Counted from the stretch's first letter, positions 25,512 through 32,823 are shown. The stretch is DNA of 56,524 nt from Pelotomaculum sp. UBA3102 (GCA_002365865.1 DFAQ01000058.1:1-56524); one strand, 5' to 3'. The notes: generated by a model not told the origin, from the letters alone. Made by a program: numbers and translations.

Positions 25512-25552
25512 AACCGCACTCAACTGATAGTCCGGCCGGGTGCGGTTTTTTG
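25511..25552 (+). terminator. Rho-independent terminator after the deacetylase gene
   Basis: AAACCGCAC pairs with GTGCGGTTT across a 20-base loop that can itself pair in part, followed by a T tract. It starts in the TAA stop codon. Confidence 0.8.
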
Positions 25553-25586
25553 GTTGGGAAGCAAGAGAACTGTCCCTTTTGTTTTC

Positions 25587-26159
25587 CTAATAATATTTCT
25601 TAGCGGCCATCATGGCCTGTACGTCGTTCAGCGCTTCCCCGAAGCGCTGGAAGTGGACCACTTCCCTTTCCCGCAAAAACTTCAAAGTATCTTTTATCCC
25701 CGGGTCATCGGTAAGCTGAATCAAGTGTTCGTAAGCGGTTCTTGCTTTTTGCTCCGCGGCCATGTCCTCGGTTAAATCCGCGACAGGATCGCCGGTAGCC
25801 TGGATATAGGCGGCCGTCCAGGGCACCCCGGCGGCATCGGCCGGGTAAAGAGCCCGGTCGTGCTGGGCAAAATACGCGCCCAGGCCGGCTTTCCTGAGCT
25901 GTTGCGCCGGCAGTCCTTTAACCAGCTTATAGATCATGGTGGCCACTATTTCCCAGTGGGCCATTTCCTCCGTGCCGATATCGGTCAGCAACCCTTTGGC
26001 TTTATTGGTAGGCATGGTATAGCGCTGGGTCAGGTACCTTACCGCGGCGGAAAGCTCGCTGTCAGGTCCGCCGTATTGGGCCAGCAGGTATTTAGCCATT
26101 CCGAGGTCATTTTTATAAACCCGTACGGGGTATTCGAGTTTTTTCTCATACATCCACAT
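25587..26159 (-). CDS. cotJC: Spore coat protein CotJC (manganese-catalase fold)
   Basis: CotJC is a spore coat or inner spore-layer protein with a di-manganese catalase ferritin-like fold. The 190-residue protein begins MWMYEKKLEYPVRV. The metal-binding helices show GTEEMAHWEIV (about 62-72) and EQKARTAYEHLI followed by REREVVHFQRFGEAL (about 165). It is the last gene of the cotJABC operon, transcribed leftward. AAAGGA lies about 10 bases upstream of the ATG. Confidence 0.97.
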   Translation of the reverse strand: MWMYEKKLEYPVRVYKNDLGMAKYLLAQYGGPDSELSAAVRYLTQRYTMPTNKAKGLLTDIGTEEMAHWEIVATMIYKLVKGLPAQQLRKAGLGAYFAQHDRALYPADAAGVPWTAAYIQATGDPVADLTEDMAAEQKARTAYEHLIQLTDDPGIKDTLKFLREREVVHFQRFGEALNDVQAMMAAKKYY

Positions 26160-26175
26160 GCTTGGCAGTCCTTTC

Positions 26176-26430
26176 TCAATCGTATTCTATTTCCCACGGC
26201 CAGGGGCATTCAACCCACTGCCAGCAATCAGTACGGGCATCACCCGCAGCGGTCAGGGGACCGTATTTTTGTTCGAAGGCTTGTATGTGGTTCAGCAGTT
26301 CGTCCCTGACGGTGTAAAAATATCTGAGTGCCGCCTGATCCTGGGGGTGGGTATCCAGATATAAATTCAAATCTACGGCCGTAAACTCAAGTGCTTGAAT
26401 TTCTTTTAACAGGGCCGGCATATTGTTCAT
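26176..26430 (-). CDS. cotJB: Spore coat protein CotJB
   Basis: CotJB is a small coat component required with CotJA and CotJC for assembly. The 84-residue protein has the family's helical core, LKEIQALEFTAVDLNLYLDT, and ends with GDARTDCWQWVECPWPWEIEYD, seen as CWQWVECPWPWEIE, a typical CotJB tail. GAGGTGAAACGGGA precedes the ATG. It sits 21 bases after cotJA and 16 before cotJC. Confidence 0.95.
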   Translation of the reverse strand: MNNMPALLKEIQALEFTAVDLNLYLDTHPQDQAALRYFYTVRDELLNHIQAFEQKYGPLTAAGDARTDCWQWVECPWPWEIEYD

Positions 26431-26451
26431 TCCCGTTTCACCTCACTTGGT

Positions 26452-26721
26452 TTAGTATTGATACGGTTGGTACAATTCCGGGAAAACGGTTCCTTTTTCA
26501 AGAGCTTCCGCCGGGTTAAAGACAGGCCCGTACTTTTGCCAGATCACGTAGGCCATGGCCAGGCGGGGAGGCGGATAGAGTCCGGTTGCCTGGAAATCCT
26601 GGGCGGCAGCTTCTGTTTTCAGTTTTGCCGGGGTTCCTTTTTGGTTCTGGTTGGTTGTTTTCCGCCCGGTTTGGTTACCCGTTTGCATGTTAAATTGCGC
26701 CTGAAAATCTTTTTGAGACAT
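26452..26721 (-). CDS. cotJA: Spore coat-associated protein CotJA
   Basis: This is the first gene of the cotJ operon. The frame is open to 26853, but AAGGGGGA lies 7 bases before ATG 26721, which gives an 89-residue protein of normal size. The conserved CotJA part is C-terminal: YPPPRLAMAYVIWQKYGPVF, then NPAEALEKGTVFPELYQPY. The N-terminal half is Gln/Asn/Lys-rich and weakly conserved. A good sigma-E promoter lies about 41 bases upstream. Confidence 0.9.
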   Translation of the reverse strand: MSQKDFQAQFNMQTGNQTGRKTTNQNQKGTPAKLKTEAAAQDFQATGLYPPPRLAMAYVIWQKYGPVFNPAEALEKGTVFPELYQPYQY

Positions 26722-26761
26722 AAAACGTCCCCCTTGTTTGCCATAATTGATCATGATATTT

Positions 26762-26790
26762 AATTTATGGACGGATAGAGAAAAATGTGA
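26762..26790 (-). promoter_or_regulatory. Sigma-E-type promoter of cotJABC
   Basis: On the reverse strand TCACATT (26790-26784) and CATAAATT (26769-26762) are spaced by 14 bases. This is close to the Bacillus sigma-E consensus (KMATATT, 14-15, CATACANT). cotJ is sigma-E-controlled in Bacillus. Confidence 0.65.
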
Positions 26791-26881
26791 AAAAGGACAA
26801 ACGATATATTTTTTAAACGGGTAAGGTAATTTTGGTAAAATACTTACGGCCAATTTTTATTTTTTAGGTTAAATACAACTC

Positions 26882-26910
26882 TTGAAAAACTTGTCTAGGA
26901 AGAGTATAAT
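26882..26910 (+). promoter_or_regulatory. Sigma-A promoter of the tungstate operon
   Basis: TTGAAA at 26882-26887 and a consensus TATAAT at 26905-26910 are spaced by 17 bases. Transcription would start near 26917, about 30 bases before the riboswitch core. Confidence 0.75.
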
Positions 26911-26944
26911 AAACTTATCGTTATGCATAACAAAACATATCAAA

Positions 26945-27052
26945 TCTCCGAGTCGTTGCCCCTAAGGTAATATACTATGGGGTAGCGGCCTTTGCTTTTA
27001 GCTAATGGTAGGGCTGGAAACGGTTTTGCCACCCCATAGCGGAAAGGGGGCT
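26945..27052 (+). promoter_or_regulatory. Molybdenum/tungsten cofactor (Moco/Tuco) riboswitch
   Basis: The segment fits the Moco RNA motif by its conserved pieces: CTCCGAGTCGTTGCCCC at the 5' side, GGTAGCGGCCTTTGC, a GGCTGGAAACGG element, and GCGGAAAGGGGGC at the 3' side. CTATGGGGT (26975-26983) and ACCCCATAG (27031-27039) form a perfect 9-bp helix. The gene it precedes encodes a tungstate-binding protein, so the ligand is probably tungsten or molybdenum cofactor. Recognition is from memory of the consensus; a covariance search would settle it. Confidence 0.75.
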
Positions 27053-27078
27053 TGAATAAAGGTTAGTGGTTTAAACCT

Positions 27079-27107
27079 GGGTTCAGTGTCCGAACTCATT
27101 TTTTTTA
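27079..27107 (+). terminator. Expression-platform terminator of the Moco/Tuco riboswitch
   Basis: GGGTTC and GAACTC form a 6-bp stem (one G-T pair) with a 7-base loop, followed by A and ten T residues. It ends 41 bases before the tupA start. Confidence 0.7.
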
Positions 27108-27147
27108 TTGTATGGGCACAAAAACATATGCAAGGGGAGAGAGGTAA

Positions 27148-28029
27148 ATGAATAGTTTGCTGAAAAAATTTTTGGTATTGATAACCATATTATTACTGGC
27201 CTTCGCTGTGGTTGGTTGTAGCCCGACCGGTCAGGATACCGGCAGCAGCACTAATAACAGTGCTGATAGTGATAATACAGCAACTGAGCAAGATTCAGTA
27301 GTGATGCTTGCAACTACGACCAGTACTTATGACACCGGGTTGCTGGATGTTTTGGAGCCTGATTTTGAGGAAAAAACCGGTTACGACTTGCAGATACTTT
27401 CCAAAGGCACGGGCGCTTCTCTTGAGTTAGGGAAAAACGGAGATGTGGATGTCTTACTGGTTCATGTTAAAGACCGGGAATTGCAAATGGTGGAAGAAGG
27501 CTATTTTGTAAATCGTCATGATGTAATGTATAACGATTTTGTTATTCTCGGCCCGAAAGATGACCCTGCGGGAGTTAAAGGAATGAAAGATGCAGCAGGG
27601 GCCTTTAAGAAAATTGCTGATGCTGAATCTGAATTTGCATCCAGAGGCGATAATTCGGGGACTAATATGAAAGAAGTTTCCATCTGGGAAAAGGCTTCCG
27701 TTAAGCCGGAAGGTGACTGGTATTTGTCATTAGGACAAGGTATGGGAGATACTTTGCGGGTTGCTAATGAAAAAGCCGCCTACACCTTAGCTGACCGGGG
27801 AACATTCTTAGCTATGAAAGACAAAATTAATTTGGTGGTATTAGTAGAGGGGGACCCGATTCTTTTTAATCAATATGGTGTTATGTCTGTTAATCCGGAA
27901 AAGCATGATAACGTGAACTTTGAAGGGGCGGAAGCGTTTGTTCATTACATGATCGATGCTGATACACAAGAATCAATTGGTCAGTTCAAAAAATATGGCG
28001 AACAGTTATTTGTTCCTAACGCTGAGTAG
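27148..28029 (+). CDS. tupA: Tungstate ABC transporter substrate-binding lipoprotein TupA
   Basis: TupA captures tungstate outside the cell for TupBC. The N-terminus is a lipoprotein signal ending VVGC, then a Ser/Thr/Asn/Asp linker. The binding domain opens with ATTTSTYDTGLLD, the oxyanion-binding signature of TupA, followed by DVDVLLVHVKDRE and ASRGDNSGTNMKE. The 293-residue length is normal. AGGGGAGAG lies before the ATG. Its 3' end, including the stop, is duplicated in tandem at 28041-28081. A terminator follows at 28083, so TupA is probably made in excess of the permease. Confidence 0.95.
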   Translation: MNSLLKKFLVLITILLLAFAVVGCSPTGQDTGSSTNNSADSDNTATEQDSVVMLATTTSTYDTGLLDVLEPDFEEKTGYDLQILSKGTGASLELGKNGDVDVLLVHVKDRELQMVEEGYFVNRHDVMYNDFVILGPKDDPAGVKGMKDAAGAFKKIADAESEFASRGDNSGTNMKEVSIWEKASVKPEGDWYLSLGQGMGDTLRVANEKAAYTLADRGTFLAMKDKINLVVLVEGDPILFNQYGVMSVNPEKHDNVNFEGAEAFVHYMIDADTQESIGQFKKYGEQLFVPNAE

Positions 28030-28081
28030 TATTATATTAAGAACAGTTACTCGTTCCTAACGCTGAGTGGTATTATATAAT
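28000..28081 (+). repeat. 41-bp tandem duplication across the tupA stop codon
   Basis: Bases 28000-28040 (starting GAACAGTTATTTGTTCC) repeat as 28041-28081 (GAACAGTTACTCGTTCC) with about five differences. The first copy codes for the last TupA residues EQLFVPNAE and the stop; the second is non-coding. Confidence 0.9.
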
Positions 28082-28082
28082 A

Positions 28083-28116
28083 GCCGACCCGGTCCAATTG
28101 GCCGGGCGGCCTTTTT
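28083..28116 (+). terminator. Intercistronic terminator after tupA
   Basis: GCCG-A-CCCGG pairs with CCGGG-CGGC (one bulged A) around a 9-base loop, followed by six pyrimidines including five T residues. It likely lowers read-through into tupBC. Confidence 0.75.
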
Positions 28117-28204
28117 AATGTGGACGATTAAGGTACAAATTTATTGTTTTGGGAGCATCTGTTGTGAAGATTAAATCATTTGAATTACGATTCAAGCATT
28201 AAAA

Positions 28205-28378
28205 ATGCTCTCAACTTGGTGGTTGCTTGGGACATTATCTATTATAATAGTAATTGCCTTACGTAAAAACCGTTATGCGCCGGCTGTCATTGTCTTAATA
28301 CTGTTGGGCATGGCATTGATCTGTTTTAATGGAATTAATTTGTGTATTAATCAGCAAATGTTAAGCTGGGAGTGTTAA
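28205..28378 (+). CDS. Small two-helix membrane protein between tupA and tupB
   Basis: An ATG at 28205 opens a 57-codon frame ending TAA 28378, three bases before the tupB start. The product is strongly hydrophobic: MLSTWWLLGTLSIIIVIALR, a short basic KNRYAP turn, then AVIVLILLGMALICFNGINL. It would span the membrane twice with a small positive loop. There is no strong ribosome binding site. I recognise no family. The open frame, the membrane topology and tight spacing to tupB make it likely real. It may be an accessory subunit of the tungstate permease. Confidence 0.6.
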   Translation: MLSTWWLLGTLSIIIVIALRKNRYAPAVIVLILLGMALICFNGINLCINQQMLSWEC

Positions 28379-28381
28379 AGT

Positions 28382-29080
28382 TTGGCTGATATTTGGACAG
28401 GCTTACTGCAAGCGGCAAAGTTAATAGTTAGCCTGGACAGCGAGTTGCTGGCCATAGTATTTCTTTCCCTCAGGGTTTCCGGTGTAGCCGTTACAACTGC
28501 TGCGTTAATTGGTATTCCATTAGGAGCTTTTTTAGGAATGAGACTGCCTGCTTCGGTGCGCTGGTTGGAAAAGCTGATAAATACCCTGATGGGGCTTCCT
28601 CCGGTGGTAGCAGGCCTTGTTATTTACCTGTTGTTATCTAATAAGGGCCCCATCGGTCACATGGAGTTATTATTTACTCCAATGGCAATGATTACTGCCC
28701 AAACAGTGTTGGCTATACCGATTATCACAGGTTTATCTTTGGTTGCTGTTCGGGATAAGCACAAGGAAATCAGAGATACGGCCGTTACTTTAGGTGCCAG
28801 TCAGCAGATGGTCATTTGGACGGTTATTAGGGAGGCTAAAAGGGCTATTGTGGCTGCTGTAGTAGCCGGGTTTGGCAGAGTTATTGCCGAAGTAGGGGCT
28901 GTAATGATGGTAGGTGGCAATATTCAGGGCAGTACTCGCGTCATGACCACGGCAATAGTTTTGGAAACCCGGAAAGGAAACTTTGAATTCGCTTTGGGGC
29001 TGGGCATAATTTTACTTACTATTGCTTTTATTATTAACTCTTTGTTATACCGAGTTCAAGGGGAGGTGCGTAACAATTAA
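28382..29080 (+). CDS. tupB: Tungstate ABC transporter permease TupB
   Basis: The membrane subunit of the tungstate importer. The 232-residue protein has about five transmembrane helices. The ABC permease EAA loop is RDTAVTLGASQQMVIWTVIREAKRAIVAAV, seen here as TLGASQQMVIWTVIREAK. AEVGAVMMVGGNI near 175 is typical of TupB/ModB-like permeases. It starts at TTG 28382 with GGGAG upstream. Its TAA stop overlaps the likely tupC start. Confidence 0.95.
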   Translation: MADIWTGLLQAAKLIVSLDSELLAIVFLSLRVSGVAVTTAALIGIPLGAFLGMRLPASVRWLEKLINTLMGLPPVVAGLVIYLLLSNKGPIGHMELLFTPMAMITAQTVLAIPIITGLSLVAVRDKHKEIRDTAVTLGASQQMVIWTVIREAKRAIVAAVVAGFGRVIAEVGAVMMVGGNIQGSTRVMTTAIVLETRKGNFEFALGLGIILLTIAFIINSLLYRVQGEVRNN

Positions 29081-29813
29081 CCCCTTTGTTTATCAGCTTG
29101 AGGATATAAGTAAATCATACGCAGGTAAACAAGTTTTAAGTGTAGATAAATTGGTTATTGAAAAAGGCAAATTTTACGGCATTATTGGTCCAAGTGGAGC
29201 CGGTAAAAGCACTTTATTACGGATCCTTAATCTCTTAGAGCCGCCTAGCCGTGGCAATCTGTTTTTTAACGGCATACCGGTAACTAAAATGGGAAAACAT
29301 ATCTTAGATCTGCGCAGAAAAATGACCATGGTGTTTCAAAAACCGATTTTGTTTGACACTTCTGTCTACAACAATGTGCAATATGGACTTAAAGCCCGTG
29401 GTTATACCAAGAAAGATATCACGAAACTTGTCCATATTGCATTAGATGAAGTAGGTTTGACGGAATTTGCCAATAGAAATGCCCGGTCTTTGTCAGGCGG
29501 TGAGGCACAGAGGATTGCTTTAGCAAGGGCAATGGTTTTAAAACCGGAAGTAATTCTATTAGATGAGCCTACTTCCAACCTTGACCCGGCCAATGTAGCC
29601 ATGATGGAAAAAATCACTAAAAGATTACATGAAAAGCAGGGAACTACCGTGATTATGGTAACTCATAATATTTTTCAAGCCCAACGTATGGCAGAGGAAA
29701 TATTATTATTTTTTAAAGGAAAACTTATTGAGCGGGGCTCGACGGACAAAATTTTCAATAATCCCCAGGATGAGCGTACTGCTGCTTTTATAAAAGGCGA
29801 AATGATCTATTAA
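29076..29813 (+). CDS. tupC: Tungstate ABC transporter ATPase TupC
   Basis: The ATPase that powers TupB. Walker A is GPSGAGKSTLLR, the signature LSGGEAQRIALARAM, Walker B EVILLDEPTSNLD and the switch His in VTHNIF. The frame is open from TTG 29022, which lacks a ribosome binding site and would lie inside the last tupB helix codons. A strong AAGGGGAGG at 29058-29066 points to an ATT codon at 29076, overlapping the tupB stop (ATTAA). No ATG/GTG/TTG in frame fits that site. An ATT start is rare, so the start is my inference; the rest of the gene is certain. The gene ends 4 bases inside spoIIR, convergently. Confidence 0.92.
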   Translation: MNPFVYQLEDISKSYAGKQVLSVDKLVIEKGKFYGIIGPSGAGKSTLLRILNLLEPPSRGNLFFNGIPVTKMGKHILDLRRKMTMVFQKPILFDTSVYNNVQYGLKARGYTKKDITKLVHIALDEVGLTEFANRNARSLSGGEAQRIALARAMVLKPEVILLDEPTSNLDPANVAMMEKITKRLHEKQGTTVIMVTHNIFQAQRMAEEILLFFKGKLIERGSTDKIFNNPQDERTAAFIKGEMIY

Positions 29814-30445
29814 TTGAGGGGGCAACTCTTTAACTCCTGGAACAAGTCCCATAATTTAAAGCGGTATTCAATTTTAGGATTGATTTCCGTGTTTGGGCCG
29901 GGGATGCTGGAACCCGGTTCAATTTTTCCCCCCTGCTGGGGAACTGCCGTTGCCGTGGCCTGCGACAGGTCAACGAAGCACAGGGGCGGGAAAAGGACAC
30001 ACCACCAGTTGGCCCCTCCGCCGTTGCCGAGCACCACGCGAACCGCCTCGTAGTCGCCGGCAGGCAGGATAAAGAGGCCGTAATGTTTGGTTGGGAAAGC
30101 GTACCGGTCCAGCTGCACATCGACCGGGTAATCCTTACCTTCCGCTTTTATTGTGCGTGCGGCGATTTCCCGGATGCGTCCTAAATTGGCCCCGGCAGTC
30201 ATCCTGGCCGAGTTAATATTTTCCGCTGTCATAAATTCAGGCGCCACGTTACGTATGATTTCGTCCCTTACTTTTCTTTTCAGTTCCTGATCTGAACCAC
30301 TGTCGCTGTTGGCGATGACGTGTAGGCGGATCAGGGTACCGGGGCCGTATACCGGACCCGGTTTTTCTTTCAGGAGGTTTATAATAAGAATAACTGCCGC
30401 TGACAACAATAATACGGTTAAGGTTGTTTTTATTTTTTCGCTCAC
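29810..30445 (-). CDS. spoIIR: Stage II sporulation protein R
   Basis: SpoIIR is secreted from the forespore to the intermembrane space, where it triggers SpoIIGA to process pro-sigma-E. The 211-residue protein has one N-terminal membrane/signal helix (TLTVLLLSAAVILIINLL). The family core follows: LIRLHVIANSDSGSDQELKRKVRDEI, seen as RLHVIANSDSGSDQELKRKV, then HYGLFILPAGDYEAVRVVLG and GANWWCVLFPPLCFVD. A Pro/Gly-rich tail is extra. It starts at GTG 30445 after GAGGTAAGGT. It is monocistronic and convergent with tupC. Confidence 0.96.
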   Translation of the reverse strand: MSEKIKTTLTVLLLSAAVILIINLLKEKPGPVYGPGTLIRLHVIANSDSGSDQELKRKVRDEIIRNVAPEFMTAENINSARMTAGANLGRIREIAARTIKAEGKDYPVDVQLDRYAFPTKHYGLFILPAGDYEAVRVVLGNGGGANWWCVLFPPLCFVDLSQATATAVPQQGGKIEPGSSIPGPNTEINPKIEYRFKLWDLFQELKSCPLN

Positions 30446-30646
30446 CGGACCTTACCTCGTTTACTATAAATTTAAAAAATCGTTTACTCCATTATTCCCA
30501 TATTTTTCATGTTGTAAGCTGGGTAAAAAATATTTTAATCCCGGGAGGAATTATTTATTACTTGTAGAAATTATGTACTTACTTTGTATAAATTTTGTGT
30601 ATAAATACCAGTTTGATTTTTAAAATAACCCGGAGGCATTTTGGTC

Positions 30647-30883
30647 ATGAAAATTGAAATCAGGGGAGCGGAAAGGCTCAGCTTCCGGGAACGGCAGGTC
30701 GTAACGCTGAAAGAAATGGGTTGCTCAACCGGCCGCATAGCCGGGCAGCTCGGATTAAGCTCGGGTACCGTCTCTACTTTATATAACCGCGCCAAGGGTA
30801 AGGGCTATGAGGTGGTTATAGTGATTTCCGGCCACAACCTGGGCATTTTCGGGGTTGAAGATGAAGAGGAGGGTAAAGAATGA
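30647..30883 (+). CDS. Small HTH protein (sigma-70 region 4-like)
   Basis: A 78-residue protein. Residues 10-55 form a helix-turn-helix like sigma region 4/LuxR domains: LSFRERQVVTLKEMGCSTGR, then IAGQLGLSSGTVSTLYNRAK. The tail is acidic. ATG 30647 has GGAGG 10 bases upstream; TTG 30641 would be too close. It overlaps divIC by four bases (ATGA), so the two are coupled. The role is unknown. A link to divIC expression or sporulation is possible from context only. Confidence 0.75.
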   Translation: MKIEIRGAERLSFRERQVVTLKEMGCSTGRIAGQLGLSSGTVSTLYNRAKGKGYEVVIVISGHNLGIFGVEDEEEGKE

Positions 30884-31299
30884 GCCGGGCGTTAAGAAAA
30901 GAAAATCAAATAATTTTACCGCTGCCGCAAGACAACCCGGCGAAAAAGACCGTCCGGCGGCGGAGGATTTTTAACCTTTATAAAAGCAAGTTGCCGCTCC
31001 TGGTGGTATTATTACTCCTCTCCTACCTGGCGGTTTTATTCAGCAGCCAGTTCAGCAGGTTGTCCGTCATGCAAAAAGACGTGCAGGTTATTCAACAGCA
31101 AGTACAGGAATTGAAGGAAAAAAATTCCGCGTTACGGGAGGAACTGCGTTCCGTCCAAAGCAATGATTATATTGAAAACACTGCCAGGGAAGAACTGGGG
31201 TTGATTATGCCCGGTGAGACCAGGGTAGTGCCGGTGCCTCCGGGAACCGAATTGGAGAAAATAGAGGCACCTTCCCAAGAAAACATGGTACCCCATTAG
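30880..31299 (+). CDS. divIC: Cell division protein DivIC/FtsB-like (septum formation initiator)
   Basis: DivIC partners FtsL and DivIB at the septum. The 139-residue protein has a basic cytoplasmic start, a single membrane helix (LPLLVVLLLLSYLAVLF, about 40-56), then a coiled coil (VQVIQQQVQELKEKNSALRE). The DivIC motif NDYIENTAREELGLIMPGE comes next, and a Pro-rich tail ends it. GAGGAGGG precedes the ATG. It lies before yabR and spoIIE as in Bacillus, but is parted from yabQ by about 7.6 kb here. Confidence 0.93.
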   Translation: MSRALRKENQIILPLPQDNPAKKTVRRRRIFNLYKSKLPLLVVLLLLSYLAVLFSSQFSRLSVMQKDVQVIQQQVQELKEKNSALREELRSVQSNDYIENTAREELGLIMPGETRVVPVPPGTELEKIEAPSQENMVPH

Positions 31300-31398
31300 T
31301 TTTATGGTACGGACAGTATAATTTGGCATGAAGTAGTGTATCAAGGCTTTTTAGCGCAGGAGTTAATACTTAAAATATATTTTGAAACTACTTGTTTC

Positions 31399-31428
31399 TT
31401 GACACTCTTCACCCGCATCGCGTATAAT
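31399..31428 (+). promoter_or_regulatory. Consensus sigma-A promoter for yabR
   Basis: A perfect TTGACA at 31399-31404 and a perfect TATAAT at 31423-31428 are spaced by 18 bases. Confidence 0.85.
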
Positions 31429-31471
31429 TACACTAGGTTTCGGGCAACTTAAGGGAGGAATTTTTTCAATT

Positions 31472-31861
31472 ATGCCGGTAGAGCTGGGGAGCGTGTTGGA
31501 GGGCGTTGTCACTGGAATCACTAAATTCGGTGCATTCATTGAGCTGCCCGGAGGGGAAACTGGACTGGTACATATTTCGGAAATAGCGGAAGTTTACGTA
31601 AAAGATGTCAATGATTTTTTAAAAACCGGTGACAAAGTGAAGATTAAAGTAATTTCTGTGGACCCGAAAGGTAAAATCGGCCTTTCTATAAAAAAGGCCA
31701 AACCTTCACACCGTTCAAACAAGAAAAAATTCAACGCGACTTTTGAAGAAAAGTTGTCCAGGTTCCTCAAGGAAAGCGAGGAACGCCAAATGGTTTTGAA
31801 ACGGGGGCCGGAGACTAAAAGAGGAGGCCGCGGTTCCGGGAAAAAGGCGGAACATTATTAA
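31472..31861 (+). CDS. yabR: S1-domain RNA-binding protein YabR
   Basis: A 129-residue protein with one S1 domain at residues 1-75: GSVLEGVVTGITKFGAFIEL, then GLVHISEIAEVYVKDVNDFLK and KIGLSIKKAKP. A basic, Ser/Lys/Gly-rich tail ends it. Homologues (YabR, GSP13-like) bind RNA or ribosomes; the precise role is not settled. AAGGGAGGAA precedes the ATG. It has its own consensus promoter, and a terminator overlaps its stop. Confidence 0.93.
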   Translation: MPVELGSVLEGVVTGITKFGAFIELPGGETGLVHISEIAEVYVKDVNDFLKTGDKVKIKVISVDPKGKIGLSIKKAKPSHRSNKKKFNATFEEKLSRFLKESEERQMVLKRGPETKRGGRGSGKKAEHY

Positions 31862-31892
31862 AAAAGCAATTCTGTCCGGAATTGTTTTTTTT
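31861..31892 (+). terminator. Rho-independent terminator of yabR
   Basis: AAAAAGCAATTC pairs with GAATTGTTTTTTT around TGTCCG, ending in a long T tract. Confidence 0.75.
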
Positions 31893-31941
31893 ACGCCGGC
31901 ACAAAGTTGCGTTATTTTTTTGTTTTCAAAGGTGGGTTGTA

Positions 31942-32823
31942 GTGGAGCGGGTTGCTGCTATTGACGTGGGAACAAATTCCGTCCGGCTGCTCGTTGCTGA
32001 AAAGGACGGGTCCGGCCTGAAAATATTAAAATCAGGATTGATCACCACCAGGTTGGGGCAGGGGAGCGGCAGCGGGGTACTGCAGGCCGGTGCCGTGCAA
32101 AGGACCGTAGCAGCCGTCTTTTACTTTTACCAAACCGCGCGGCAGTTCGGACCGGAAAGGGTGGTGGTCGCGGCCACAAGTGCCGTGCGGGACGCCGGCA
32201 ACCGGAATGAGTTCGTAGACATGGTCAAGGAGAGGACCGGACTGCCGGTAAGAGTGCTGAGCGGAGCGGAAGAGGCGGGTTTAAGTTACCGGGGGGTGCT
32301 TGCGGGTTTTCCCCTTGAACCTCAAGGCACTGCCGTGGTGGATATCGGGGGCGGCAGTACGGAAATAATCTGGATGCAGGACGGGAAACTGCACCTGGAC
32401 AGTGTAAACGTAGGAGCGGTGCGGGTTACGGAGGCCGGTACGGGTGAAAATGAAATCGCCGCCTGTTTGAATGCCACCCTGGAAAAGGTTCGCCGGGCGC
32501 CGGTTAATACCCTGGTGGGAGTGGGGGGGACGGTCACTACCCTGGCTGCCGTGGACCGGGGGTTGCTGGTTTACGACCCCGGAAAGGTGCACGGTCACTG
32601 TCTGAAGGCGGAAAATGCGGCAGCGATTTTGGCGAGACTTGAGCGGATGAGCACCGGGGAACGCAAACAAGTACCGGGCTTACAGCCGGAAAGGGCCGAC
32701 ATAATAGTGGCCGGTGCTGTCATTGCGGTTGTGATTATGAAAAAACTGGGCCTGAAATGCATGTTTGTAAGCGAATACGATCTTCTTTGTGGCCTGGTGT
32801 TGGAAGAAGTCGAAGGAAAATAA
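31942..32823 (+). CDS. ppx: Ppx/GppA-family phosphatase (exopolyphosphatase)
   Basis: This family hydrolyses polyphosphate and/or pppGpp. The actin-like ATPase fold is clear: VAAIDVGTNSVRLLVAEKDG at the start, AATSAVRDAGNRNEFV, the loop VVDIGGGSTEIIW and GVGGTVTTLAAV. The product is 293 residues from GTG 31942, the short single-domain form. That start has AAAGGTGGG 6 bases upstream; the longer frame from 31882 begins within the yabR terminator and is rejected. It precedes spoIIE. Confidence 0.92.
   Translation: MERVAAIDVGTNSVRLLVAEKDGSGLKILKSGLITTRLGQGSGSGVLQAGAVQRTVAAVFYFYQTARQFGPERVVVAATSAVRDAGNRNEFVDMVKERTGLPVRVLSGAEEAGLSYRGVLAGFPLEPQGTAVVDIGGGSTEIIWMQDGKLHLDSVNVGAVRVTEAGTGENEIAACLNATLEKVRRAPVNTLVGVGGTVTTLAAVDRGLLVYDPGKVHGHCLKAENAAAILARLERMSTGERKQVPGLQPERADIIVAGAVIAVVIMKKLGLKCMFVSEYDLLCGLVLEEVEGK

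Noticed and set aside
31882..31941. Upstream extension of ppx to a TTG at 31882
   Set aside because: It would start inside the yabR terminator; GTG 31942 has a proper ribosome binding site and matches the family start.
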